Source: an uncultured Megamonas sp. (GTDB lineage: Bacteria; Bacillota; Negativicutes; Selenomonadales; Selenomonadaceae). Taken from it: a stretch of 9,875 nucleotides of DNA. The translations under genes were made by a program, and so were the position numbers. Positions within the stretch are counted from its first letter, which is position 1, and every line of letters begins with the position of its first letter. Below, piece by piece: positions 1 through 5,627 of this stretch. The notes under the pieces were generated by a model. It did not search any database. It was not told the DNA's origin and saw nothing but the letters and a program-made list of their open reading frames with translations. Where the stretch lies: NCBI GenBank assembly GCA_900554895.1, contig USIX01000082.1, positions 1-9,875 of the forward strand. Reading direction: 5' to 3'.

Positions 1-124
1 CATCGGCACTGTTCACTACGGAAGGGGTGATACCGTCTTTGCCGATCGGTACAACCGGTTCCATCGTCATGCCTAAAGAACGTAAATATCTTTTCTGTTT
101 GCTTGTAAGTGTATTTTTTATCAA
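1..124 (-). CDS. yhbY: YhbY-family ribosome assembly RNA-binding protein (CRM domain), N-terminal part only
   Basis: This is the first 41 codons of a gene that leaves the window at its left edge. The translation begins IKNTLTSKQKRYLRSLG and continues with a PVVPIGKDGITPSVV stretch. That is the typical start of the CRM (YhbY) domain, including the K-x-G-x-G-type loop (here IGKDGIT) used in RNA contact. Family members are about 95-100 residues long and bind pre-50S ribosomal particles in the cytoplasm. The start is TTG at 122-124. The only nearby upstream ATG (136-138) runs into a stop after five codons, and a GGAGG lies 7 bases before the TTG. The gene is 26 bases downstream of obgE and probably co-transcribed with it, a common arrangement that pairs two large-subunit assembly factors. 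The family assignment is firm from the N-terminus alone, but the rest of the protein cannot be judged. Confidence 0.88.
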   Translation of the reverse strand, partial: MIKNTLTSKQKRYLRSLGMTMEPVVPIGKDGITPSVVNSAD

Positions 125-131
125 AGAATAA

Positions 132-136
132 CCTCC
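132..136 (-). promoter_or_regulatory. Shine-Dalgarno site fixing the TTG start of yhbY
   Basis: On the minus strand a GGAGG stands 7 bases before the TTG at 124-122. It decides the non-ATG start, because no in-frame ATG lies upstream and later Met codons would remove the conserved LTSKQKRYLR start of the CRM domain. Confidence 0.8.
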
Positions 137-150
137 ATTATATTTATTTA

Positions 151-1434
151 TTAATTTTTATATTCAAATTCCATTTCGCCGATAAATACGCTGTCGCCTT
201 CTTTAATGCCTTTTTCACGCAGTTTTTCATCGATGCCTTTAAGTCGCCAGATGTACTGGAAGCGGCGGATTGCCTCATCGTTGGCAAAGTTCGTCATGGC
301 TACGAGTTTTTCCAATGATTTGCCGGAAACAATAAAGCCTTTGCCGGACATATCGCGTTTAATCGTGATATCATCATCGGTATCTTCTTCAGCTTTATAG
401 ATTTTTTCCGGATTTTCATTTTCAGCTTCTTCTACATATTCCTGAAGCATTTGATATACGCGGCGCATTAAACTGTCAAGACCTTCTTTGGTGGCGGCGG
501 AAACAGGAAATATTTCAAGTCCTTCTTTTTGCGCCATTTCTTCAATACGTTTCAGGTTTTCTGCCGATTGCGGCAAATCCATCTTGTTGGCTGCAATTAC
601 CTGATGGCGTTTGGCCAGTTTGGCATTGTAAAGCTCCAGTTCCTTATTGATTTTGTAGAAATCCTCTACAGGGTCGCGTCCCTCAATACCGGAAGCATCA
701 AGTACATGAATGATGACTTTTGTCCGTTCAATATGGCGCAGAAAATCATGACCGAGACCGATGCCTTCAGAAGCACCTTCAATAAGACCCGGAATATCCG
801 CCATTACGAAATTTTGAGCGTCACCGAGACTTACGACACCGAGAACCGGCGTTATTGTCGTAAAATGATAATCGGCAATTTCCGGACGGGCCGCTGAAAC
901 ACTGGCTATGATACTGGATTTTCCGACACTCGGATAACCGACAAGACCGACATCCGCAAGCAGTTTGAGTTCTAAGAGCAGTGTACGGCCTTCACCCGGT
1001 TCGCCCAGTTCGGCAAATGTCGGTGCACGGTTGGCACTGGTAGCGAATTTTGCATTGCCGCGACCGCCGCGACCGCCTTTGGCAACGATTGCTTCATCGC
1101 CTTCATGTACGAGGTCGGCCAGCACTTCGCCTGTTTCAGCATCTTTGACGAGTGTTCCTGCCGGTACTTTTATTATACAGTGCGGTGCATTTTTGCCGTA
1201 CTGATTTTTTATATCACCATTGCCGCCGTTTTTGCCCACGAATTTGCGATGATAGCGAAAATCGAGCAGTGTATTCATATTGCGGTCGACTCTTAAAATA
1301 ACGTCTGCGCCTCGGCCGCCGTCACCGCCGCTTGGGCCGCCTTTCGGCACGAATTTTTCACGGCGAAAAGCGGATTTTCCATGTCCGCCGTCGCCGGCTT
1401 TTACGATAATTTTTGTTCTGTCAATAAATTGCAT
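151..1434 (-). CDS. obgE: GTPase Obg (CgtA/ObgE), ribosome assembly
   Basis: This is a complete 427-residue Obg GTPase, the usual family length. Residues 1-158 form the glycine-rich Obg fold (GDGGHGK near 15-20, GGPSGGDGGRG near 32-42, KGGRGGRGN near 119-127). The G domain follows with G1 GYPSVGKS at 166-173, the switch Thr pair at 192-193, DIPG at 213-216, NKMD at 283-286 and SAA at 312-314. After an acidic linker (about 335-355) the C-terminal OCT domain runs to residue 427 with the typical GFIVSGKSLEKLV and RFQYIWRLKGID stretches. Obg proteins bind GTP/GDP and (p)ppGpp and act in late 50S assembly. The ATG at 1432-1434 has an AAGGTAGG site 6 bases upstream. The gene is transcribed divergently from the glycosyltransferase at 1660, so it has its own promoter region. 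rplU and rpmA, which often precede obg in Firmicutes, are not adjacent here. All nucleotide-binding motifs are intact. Confidence 0.98.
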   Translation of the reverse strand: MQFIDRTKIIVKAGDGGHGKSAFRREKFVPKGGPSGGDGGRGADVILRVDRNMNTLLDFRYHRKFVGKNGGNGDIKNQYGKNAPHCIIKVPAGTLVKDAETGEVLADLVHEGDEAIVAKGGRGGRGNAKFATSANRAPTFAELGEPGEGRTLLLELKLLADVGLVGYPSVGKSSIIASVSAARPEIADYHFTTITPVLGVVSLGDAQNFVMADIPGLIEGASEGIGLGHDFLRHIERTKVIIHVLDASGIEGRDPVEDFYKINKELELYNAKLAKRHQVIAANKMDLPQSAENLKRIEEMAQKEGLEIFPVSAATKEGLDSLMRRVYQMLQEYVEEAENENPEKIYKAEEDTDDDITIKRDMSGKGFIVSGKSLEKLVAMTNFANDEAIRRFQYIWRLKGIDEKLREKGIKEGDSVFIGEMEFEYKN

Positions 1435-1487
1435 TGCATTCCTACCTTATTATATAAAATAAAAACTAAAAATATTCTATGGCACTA

Positions 1488-1516
1488 AACATACCAAAAA
1501 AACACGATTTTGTAAA
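1488..1516 (-). promoter_or_regulatory. Candidate obgE promoter, proximal
   Basis: Read on the minus strand there is a TTTACA -35 (1516-1511) and a TATGTT -10 (1493-1488) with a 17-base spacer. This would start transcription about 45-50 bases before the obgE ATG. The -35 matches the sigma-70 consensus at five of six positions and the -10 at four of six. It is predicted by eye only, and competes with the distal candidate at 1518-1546. Confidence 0.45.
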
Positions 1517-1517
1517 T

Positions 1518-1546
1518 AGTATAGCATTTTTGTAGTATAATATAAA
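1518..1546 (-). promoter_or_regulatory. Candidate obgE promoter, distal, with extended -10
   Basis: On the minus strand there is a TTTATA -35 (1546-1541), a 17-base spacer ending in TGC, and a TATACT -10 (1523-1518). The TGC directly before the -10 is an extended -10 (TGn) element. Its -35 hexamer overlaps a plus-strand TATAAT (1536-1541) by one base. The TATACT hexamer is better than the -10 of the proximal candidate, so either or both could drive obgE-yhbY. Confidence 0.45.
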
Positions 1547-1573
1547 TAGGAAAGAAAATGCAAGTGTATTTCA

Positions 1574-1602
1574 TTGCTGAACCATGTGCTTTGTGTTAGA
1601 AT
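1574..1602 (+). promoter_or_regulatory. Promoter for the TagA-family glycosyltransferase gene
   Basis: There is a TTGCTG -35 (1574-1579), a 17-base spacer, and a TAGAAT -10 (1597-1602) preceded by TGT, an extended -10 element. Transcription would begin near 1609, leaving a leader of about 50 bases before the TTG start at 1660. The -10 region TTTGTGTTAGAAT matches the queD promoter at 12 of 13 positions. Confidence 0.6.
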
Positions 1603-1643
1603 ATATATCTATGAATTATGAATTTAATTATGATTTTGATATG

Positions 1644-1653
1644 AAAGGAAGAG
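1644..1653 (+). promoter_or_regulatory. Ribosome binding site for the TTG start at 1660
   Basis: AAAGGAAGAG lies 6 bases before TTG 1660-1662. It supports that TTG, because the first in-frame ATG is codon 18 and would delete the conserved ILGIEVASLT start of the family. The ATG at 1641, beside the site, is in another frame. Confidence 0.65.
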
Positions 1654-1659
1654 TTCTTC

Positions 1660-2415
1660 TTGAATTTTCGTAAAGCTGATATTTTAGGCATTGAAGTTGC
1701 TTCGCTCACTATGCAGGAGGCAGTGACTGCAGCGGAAAAATTTATGGACGGCAAAGTGCCGCGTCTGATTGTTACGGCCAATGCCGAGATGATAATGCGT
1801 ACCACGCATGATGATGAATTAAAAAATATTTTGAATACGGCCGACCTGGTTGTACCGGACGGAGCAGGAACCGTATGGGCATCGAACTATCTGGGGGTAG
1901 AGATGCCGGAGCGCGTTGCCGGTTTTGATTTGGTGCAAAATCTGTTTGCTAATGCTCCGGCTAAAAAACGTAGAATATTTTTCTTTGGTTCTGCGCCTGG
2001 CGTGGCGGAGAAGGCAAAGGCAAAAGCCGAAAAGGATTTTCCGGGTATTCAGATTGTCGGTGTGCGTGACGGTTATTTTAAACCGGAAGATGAACCGGCC
2101 ATTATTGAACAGATAAAAAAGGCTCAGCCGGATTTGCTTTTGGCGGCACTCGGTGTCCCGAAACAGGAAAAATGGCTTAAAGCGCATATGGAGGAAATCG
2201 GCTGTCCGCTTTCCATAGGAGTTGGCGGTACGTTTGATGTCATGGCGGGAGTGATGAAAAGAGCACCGCTTTGGATGCAAAAGGCAAAATTGGAATGGCT
2301 GTTCCGCGGTATGCTTCAGCCGAAGCGTATCGGCAGACTGATGGCTTTGCCGCGCTTTGTATTTGCAGTAAAATCATATAAAAAAATGGTTAATAAAAAA
2401 GCTCTAAATGGGTAG
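1660..2415 (+). CDS. WecG/TagA/CpsF family glycosyltransferase (GT26)
   Basis: This is a 251-residue family GT26 enzyme. Characterised members (TagA/TarA, WecG) add N-acetylmannosamine or its uronic acid to undecaprenyl-diphosphate-GlcNAc on the cytoplasmic membrane face. Visible motifs are VTANAEM (38-44), VVPDGAGTVW (64-73), PERVAG (83-88), GVPKQEKW (165-172), GVGGTFDVMAG (187-197), RAP (201-203) and LEWLFR (211-216). T39 and D67 sit where I recall the catalytic Thr and Asp of Thermoanaerobacter TagA. R216, R223 and R226 fall where its C-terminal appendage has the basic residues important for activity and membrane association. There is no signal peptide or obvious membrane helix, as expected for a peripheral membrane enzyme. 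It starts at TTG and ends 75 bases before psd. No teichoic-acid polymerase or exporter is in the window, so the final glycan is unknown and I leave the symbol blank. The family call is firm, the exact sugar is not. Confidence 0.92.
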   Translation: MNFRKADILGIEVASLTMQEAVTAAEKFMDGKVPRLIVTANAEMIMRTTHDDELKNILNTADLVVPDGAGTVWASNYLGVEMPERVAGFDLVQNLFANAPAKKRRIFFFGSAPGVAEKAKAKAEKDFPGIQIVGVRDGYFKPEDEPAIIEQIKKAQPDLLLAALGVPKQEKWLKAHMEEIGCPLSIGVGGTFDVMAGVMKRAPLWMQKAKLEWLFRGMLQPKRIGRLMALPRFVFAVKSYKKMVNKKALNG

Positions 2416-2430
2416 ACAAACATTTGGGGC
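2401..2430 (+). repeat. Inverted repeat spanning the glycosyltransferase stop codon and the psd -35 box
   Basis: GCTCTAAATG (2401-2410) can pair over 10 bases with CATTTGGGGC (2421-2430) in plus-strand RNA, using two G-U pairs and a 10-base loop. No T-run follows on the plus strand, so it is not a normal terminator there. On the minus strand TTTTTT does follow, but the two wobble pairs become C-A mismatches. The loop holds the TAG stop and the -35 of the next promoter. Confidence 0.45.
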
Positions 2431-2441
2431 TAGAATATAAT
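2413..2441 (+). promoter_or_regulatory. Promoter for psd-pssA-glycosyltransferase
   Basis: There is a TAGACA -35 (2413-2418, five of six consensus), a 17-base spacer and a perfect TATAAT -10 (2436-2441). The first three bases of the -35 are the stop codon of the preceding glycosyltransferase. Transcription would start near 2448, about 43 bases before psd. It could act as an internal promoter in addition to read-through from 1574-1602. Confidence 0.65.
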
Positions 2442-2477
2442 TGGTGTAAAGGATTGTATTAAAAAAATAATATTTAT

Positions 2478-2483
2478 AGGAGG
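2478..2483 (+). promoter_or_regulatory. Shine-Dalgarno site for the GTG start of psd
   Basis: A full AGGAGG stands 7 bases before GTG 2491-2493. This favours the GTG over the adjacent TTG at 2494 and over any internal Met codon, and keeps the N-terminal membrane segments intact. Confidence 0.8.
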
Positions 2484-2490
2484 GGTTGGA

Positions 2491-3129
2491 GTGTTGAGAT
2501 TACCCATTGTTAAAGAAGGGTTCCCGTTTATTGGAATAGGTTTAGTGGTTACCTTTCTTCTGGGTTATTTTGTGCATCCTATAGTTGCTGTTTTTCCGGG
2601 CGTATTGACGGCGTTCTTCACATATTTTTTCCGCAATCCGCGCCGCAATATTCCACAGGAAAAAAATATTCTCGTATCTCCTGCTGACGGGACCGTAATG
2701 GAAATTTCCGATGTAGAAAATGACGAATTTGTCAAAGCACCGGCTCGCAAAGTAGTTATCTTCTTATCGGTATTCAATGTGCATGTAAATCGCAGCCCGA
2801 TGGCAGGTGAAATCAAATGTCAGCAATACAGTTGCGGTAAATTTGACCCTGCATATAAAAAAGATGTGGGCTTTGAAAACGAACGCCATATGATTGGCAT
2901 TGAAAACGGTGATTTTCGTATTACAGTAACTCAGATTGCAGGTATTTTGGCACGCCGGATTGTTTCTTGGGTTACACTTAATGACGGTCTTACAAAAGGT
3001 GAACTGTACGGTATGATTAAATTCGGTTCATGTACGGAAGTTGTAGTGCCGAAAAATGTGGAACTGCTCGTAAAAAAAGGCGATAAAGTCGTCGGCGGAG
3101 AAACAATTATCGGGAGGATTAAAAATTAA
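2491..3129 (+). CDS. psd: Phosphatidylserine decarboxylase, short form (proenzyme)
   Basis: This 212-residue proenzyme converts phosphatidylserine to phosphatidylethanolamine at the cytoplasmic membrane. It is of the short bacterial/archaeal type, clearly shorter than the roughly 320-residue E. coli enzyme. Residues 11-29 and 31-48 are hydrophobic and probably form a membrane hairpin, followed by a basic FRNPRR stretch. The catalytic domain shows SPADG (63-67, D66), the FNVHVNRSP block (H98) and FGS at 178-180. The self-cleavage site would be G179/S180, giving a beta chain of 179 residues and an alpha chain of 33 residues whose S180 becomes the pyruvoyl cofactor. S180 is followed by CTEVVVP rather than the RVDVYLP-like sequence common in short-form enzymes, a mild variation. 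D66, H98 and S180 would be the Asp-His-Ser maturation triad, assigned by motif. Its stop overlaps the next start (TAATG), so it is translationally coupled to pssA, which makes its substrate. Confidence 0.96.
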   Translation: MLRLPIVKEGFPFIGIGLVVTFLLGYFVHPIVAVFPGVLTAFFTYFFRNPRRNIPQEKNILVSPADGTVMEISDVENDEFVKAPARKVVIFLSVFNVHVNRSPMAGEIKCQQYSCGKFDPAYKKDVGFENERHMIGIENGDFRITVTQIAGILARRIVSWVTLNDGLTKGELYGMIKFGSCTEVVVPKNVELLVKKGDKVVGGETIIGRIKN

Positions 3130-3845
3130 TGAATTATAGAGTGATTATACCAAATATGTTTACATCGGCAAATTTGGTATTTGGCATGTGTTCAATTATT
3201 TCAACGTATTCTGGAAATATTTTCTGGGGAGCCGTTTTTATTCTGCTTGCCTTAATGGCGGACGGCATGGATGGACGAACGGCTCGTTTTTTTGGTGTGA
3301 GCAGTGAAATGGGCAAGGAAATGGATTCGCTTTGCGACTGTGTTTCCTTCGGTGCGGCTCCGGGTTTTCTGGCTTATGCGTTTGTTCTGCACAACTTCGG
3401 TCTGCTCGGCTGGGTTTGCGTGATTATCTATGCCGTATGCGGTATGTGGCGACTGGCACGCTTCAATGTAAATGCTTCCGTAATACACGGTTATTTCATG
3501 GGCGTGCCTATTCCGGCGGGCGGTTGCCTGATTGCTACATGGGTGCTGCTTTCTACGGCGATAAACATTACACCGCAGATGCAGATAGAAGCACTCGGTT
3601 ATGCTCTGCCTGTGCTTATTTTAATAGATGGTTATCTGCTCGTCAGCACATTTAAATATCCGGATTTTAAAGGTAAAGGCGAAAAAATCAGCAAATTTGC
3701 TCTGATTATCGTGGCGGTATTTGCCGTATGTGTGTTATATTTTGGTCGTGAAGCCATTGGCTACGCAATTTTATTTGATATTTTCATTTCTTATGCGTTG
3801 CTGGGTATTTTAAATACTGTATTTACTTTTTTCGGCCGTAATTGA
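3129..3845 (+). CDS. pssA: CDP-diacylglycerol--serine O-phosphatidyltransferase
   Basis: This 238-residue integral membrane enzyme condenses CDP-diacylglycerol with serine to give phosphatidylserine. The CDP-alcohol phosphotransferase signature is complete: D45-x2-D48-G49-x2-A52-R53-x8-G62-x3-D66-x3-D70, which holds the metal ions and the CDP group. The N-terminus (IIPNMFTSANLVFGM, 6-20) and the SFGAAPGF segment (73-80) are typical of the type II serine enzyme rather than the glycerol-phosphate enzyme PgsA. About six hydrophobic segments can be picked out, including roughly 31-44, 93-107, 131-145, 158-173, 188-204 and 213-232. The ATG overlaps the psd stop by one base, with GGAGG 11 bases upstream, which suggests coupled translation. 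With psd it makes the complete two-step route to phosphatidylethanolamine, consistent with a diderm envelope. No residue of the signature is missing. Confidence 0.96.
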   Translation: MNYRVIIPNMFTSANLVFGMCSIISTYSGNIFWGAVFILLALMADGMDGRTARFFGVSSEMGKEMDSLCDCVSFGAAPGFLAYAFVLHNFGLLGWVCVIIYAVCGMWRLARFNVNASVIHGYFMGVPIPAGGCLIATWVLLSTAINITPQMQIEALGYALPVLILIDGYLLVSTFKYPDFKGKGEKISKFALIIVAVFAVCVLYFGREAIGYAILFDIFISYALLGILNTVFTFFGRN

Positions 3846-3872
3846 TAAAATAAAGAGCTAAAGGGGATTTAT

Positions 3873-5102
3873 ATGCTTATTCTTGATTGGATTATGGTGC
3901 CGATACAGGTAATAATTTTTTTGTTTACCGTGTATTATTTTTTAATCGGTGTAAACGGATTGTGGCGCCGTAAGGAAAAGAAAATATTGACTCCGCAAAA
4001 AAGTTTCGCCGTAATTGTGGCCGCTCATAATGAGTCGGCGGTAATCGGCCAGCTTGTGGATAATCTTAAAGCACTTGATTATCCGCAAAAACTGTACGAT
4101 ATTTTCGTTATTGCGGATAATTGCAGCGATAATACGGCACAGATTGCCCGCGACTGCGGTGCGATTGTCTGTGAACGTTTTAATGATAAGGAAAAAGGCA
4201 AGGGCTTTGCGCTGGAATGGATGTTTGCCAAATTGTTCGAGATGGAGCGTCAATATGATGCTGTAGCTATTTTTGACGCGGACAATCTGGTGGATAAACG
4301 TTTTCTGCTGGAAATGAACAACCGTCTGTGTAAAGGCGATAAGCTCGTTCAGGGATATCTTGATTCCAAAAATCCGTATGATACGTGGGTTTCCGGTACT
4401 TTTTCCATTGCCTTTTGGGTTATTGACCATATCTGGCATCTGGCGAAAACAAATATCGGTCTTTCCTCCGTGCTTGGCGGTACGGGCATGTGCATTACGA
4501 CGGATGTATTGAAAAGACACGGCTGGGGTGCAACATGCCTCACGGAAGATATGGAATTCACCATGAAATCTCTGGTGGAAGGCATTAAGACAACATGGGC
4601 CCATGATGCTATCGTCTATGATGAAAAACCTCTTACGTTCAAACAGTCTTGGAACCAGCGTAAACGCTGGGCACAGGGACAGTTTGACGTAGCGCACCGT
4701 TTTATTCCGAAGATGCTTAAAGAGGGTATTCGCCGCCATGACATCCGCATTTTAGACGGCTGTCTTCATTTATTGCAGCCGCATTTCCTGCTGATATCTA
4801 CTTTGTACGTTATTTTGTCATATGTGCAGATGGGTACGGGTTATCCTCTGTTTACGAACATTTATCAGTTCATTCCGTCCAATCTGCTTACAGTAATCAC
4901 GATGGGACAGTACATTCTGCCTATAATCATACTGGCTAAAATCCGTGTAAAATGGAAAGCTTGGTTTTATCTGATTTTGTATCCGGTATTTATTTACAGC
5001 TGGATACCGATTGTATTTTTAGGTTTTCTGCATCGCAATGACCATGAATGGTCGCATACGAAACATACGCGCGCAGTCAGCTACGACGAACTGACCCGCT
5101 GA
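3873..5102 (+). CDS. Membrane-bound glycosyltransferase family 2 (PgaC/IcaA-like architecture)
   Basis: This 409-residue protein has one N-terminal membrane helix (about 5-28), a cytoplasmic GT-A domain (about 44-280) and three C-terminal membrane segments (about 305-325, 337-356, 363-386). Catalytic motifs of the GT2 family are present: ADNCSDN (81-87), the metal-binding DAD (135-137), TED (224-226) with the likely base D226, and QRKRW (262-266). QxxRW is the acceptor-channel motif shared by poly-GlcNAc, hyaluronan and cellulose synthases and related enzymes. It has fewer C-terminal helices than large cellulose synthases. Sugar donor and acceptor cannot be read from the sequence; a processive polysaccharide synthase and a lipid-linked sugar transferase are both possible. 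The ATG has AAGGGG 6 bases upstream and follows pssA by 27 bases, so it is likely in the same transcript, which ends at the terminator at 5111-5154. No PgaD-, deacetylase- or exporter-like partner is nearby. Confidence 0.88.
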   Translation: MLILDWIMVPIQVIIFLFTVYYFLIGVNGLWRRKEKKILTPQKSFAVIVAAHNESAVIGQLVDNLKALDYPQKLYDIFVIADNCSDNTAQIARDCGAIVCERFNDKEKGKGFALEWMFAKLFEMERQYDAVAIFDADNLVDKRFLLEMNNRLCKGDKLVQGYLDSKNPYDTWVSGTFSIAFWVIDHIWHLAKTNIGLSSVLGGTGMCITTDVLKRHGWGATCLTEDMEFTMKSLVEGIKTTWAHDAIVYDEKPLTFKQSWNQRKRWAQGQFDVAHRFIPKMLKEGIRRHDIRILDGCLHLLQPHFLLISTLYVILSYVQMGTGYPLFTNIYQFIPSNLLTVITMGQYILPIIILAKIRVKWKAWFYLILYPVFIYSWIPIVFLGFLHRNDHEWSHTKHTRAVSYDELTR

Positions 5103-5110
5103 GAAATAGA

Positions 5111-5154
5111 GCATCAATCACTTGACAATGTTGAATGATTGGTGCTTGTTTTTT
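5111..5154 (+). terminator. Intrinsic terminator after the envelope block
   Basis: GCATCAATCA (5111-5120) pairs along all 10 bases with TGATTGGTGC (5136-5145), with one G-U pair and a 15-base loop. TTGTTTTTT (5146-5154) follows. It begins 8 bases after the glycosyltransferase stop and separates this block from the queD unit. Confidence 0.85.
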
Positions 5155-5174
5155 GTTAAATAAAAAAGGTATTT

Positions 5175-5202
5175 TTGTTTCTGTATAAATTTGTGTTATA
5201 AT
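5175..5202 (+). promoter_or_regulatory. Promoter for queD-queE-surE-ahcY-deaminase
   Basis: There is a weak TTGTTT -35 (5175-5180), a 16-base spacer and a perfect TATAAT -10 (5197-5202) preceded by TGT, an extended -10. Transcription would start near 5209, giving a leader of about 40 bases. The weak -35 with a strong extended -10, and the inverted repeat that begins inside the -10, suggest a regulated promoter. Confidence 0.6.
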
Positions 5203-5228
5203 TTTGATGTTGGAATATAAATCAAAAT
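5201..5228 (+). repeat. Perfect 8-base inverted repeat over the queD transcription start
   Basis: ATTTTGAT (5201-5208) and ATCAAAAT (5221-5228) are exact inverse complements separated by 12 bases, so the half-site centres are 20 bp apart, about two helical turns. The left arm shares its first two bases with the -10 box and the repeat covers the predicted start point. This geometry suits a dimeric repressor operator, or a weak AU-rich hairpin in the leader. Confidence 0.45.
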
Positions 5229-5234
5229 AGGAAT

Positions 5235-5241
5235 AAGGAGG
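5235..5241 (+). promoter_or_regulatory. Shine-Dalgarno site for the TTG start of queD
   Basis: A near-perfect AAGGAGG lies 7 bases before TTG 5249-5251. It settles the start, since the first internal Met (codon 35) would remove the zinc ligands. Confidence 0.85.
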
Positions 5242-5248
5242 AATTTTT

Positions 5249-5626
5249 TTGTTTGAATTGGTAGTAAACGGAGCTTTTGAAGCAGCTCACCGTTTAGTGG
5301 ACTATCCGGGAAAATGCAATAGACTGCATGGACACAGCTGGACTGTAGAAATGTCTGTTGTTGGAAATAAATTAAATAAAATAGGTATGGTGGCAGATTT
5401 CAAAACATTGAAAGCTATGCTTATGGAAGTATTGGATGGTATGGACCATCAGTATTTGAATGAACTGGCACCGTTTAATAAAATCAATCCGACGGCCGAA
5501 AATCTGGCACAATATATTTATAATGTATTGAAACAGCAGGAAATTTTTGACGGGACGGTAAAACTTAATTACATTAAAGTTTGGGAGTCGCCGAAATCTG
5601 CCGTTATTTACAGAGAGGACGTATAA
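5249..5626 (+). CDS. queD: 6-carboxy-5,6,7,8-tetrahydropterin synthase QueD
   Basis: This is a 125-residue member of the PTPS/QueD family. It converts 7,8-dihydroneopterin triphosphate to 6-carboxytetrahydropterin, the second step from GTP toward preQ0 and queuosine, in the cytoplasm. Zinc ligands H14 (EAAH), H27 and H29 (LHGHSW) are present, with the QueD-type catalytic Cys C23 in C-x3-H-x-H. D66-H67 (MDHQYLN) and E113 (VWESP) match the remaining catalytic and pterin-anchoring positions. The CxxxHxH spacing and short length favour QueD over a eukaryote-like PTPS. It is the first gene of a unit and ends one base before the next start, so it is tightly coupled to queE, whose substrate it makes. 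I see no preQ1 riboswitch in the 40-base leader. Confidence 0.95.
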   Translation: MFELVVNGAFEAAHRLVDYPGKCNRLHGHSWTVEMSVVGNKLNKIGMVADFKTLKAMLMEVLDGMDHQYLNELAPFNKINPTAENLAQYIYNVLKQQEIFDGTVKLNYIKVWESPKSAVIYREDV

Positions 5627-5627
5627 A

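Noticed and set aside
1510..1541. TTGTAA and TATAAT as a plus-strand promoter for the GT26 gene
   Set aside because: The spacer is 20 bases, too long for a normal sigma-70 promoter. The pair at 1574-1602 with a 17-base spacer fits better, although the TATAAT could still contribute.
3942..4739. Minus-strand open frame (265 codons) antisense to the family 2 glycosyltransferase
   Set aside because: The plus-strand gene shows all GT2 motifs across this span. The antisense frame has no recognisable domain.
5122..5127. Perfect TTGACA as a -35 box upstream of queD
   Set aside because: It lies in the loop of the terminator at 5111-5154 and the sequence 16-18 bases further on (CTTGTT) is not a -10.
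5203..5248. preQ1 riboswitch in the queD leader
   Set aside because: The leader is only about 40 bases and lacks the C-rich loop and A-rich tail of preQ1-I or the preQ1-II core.
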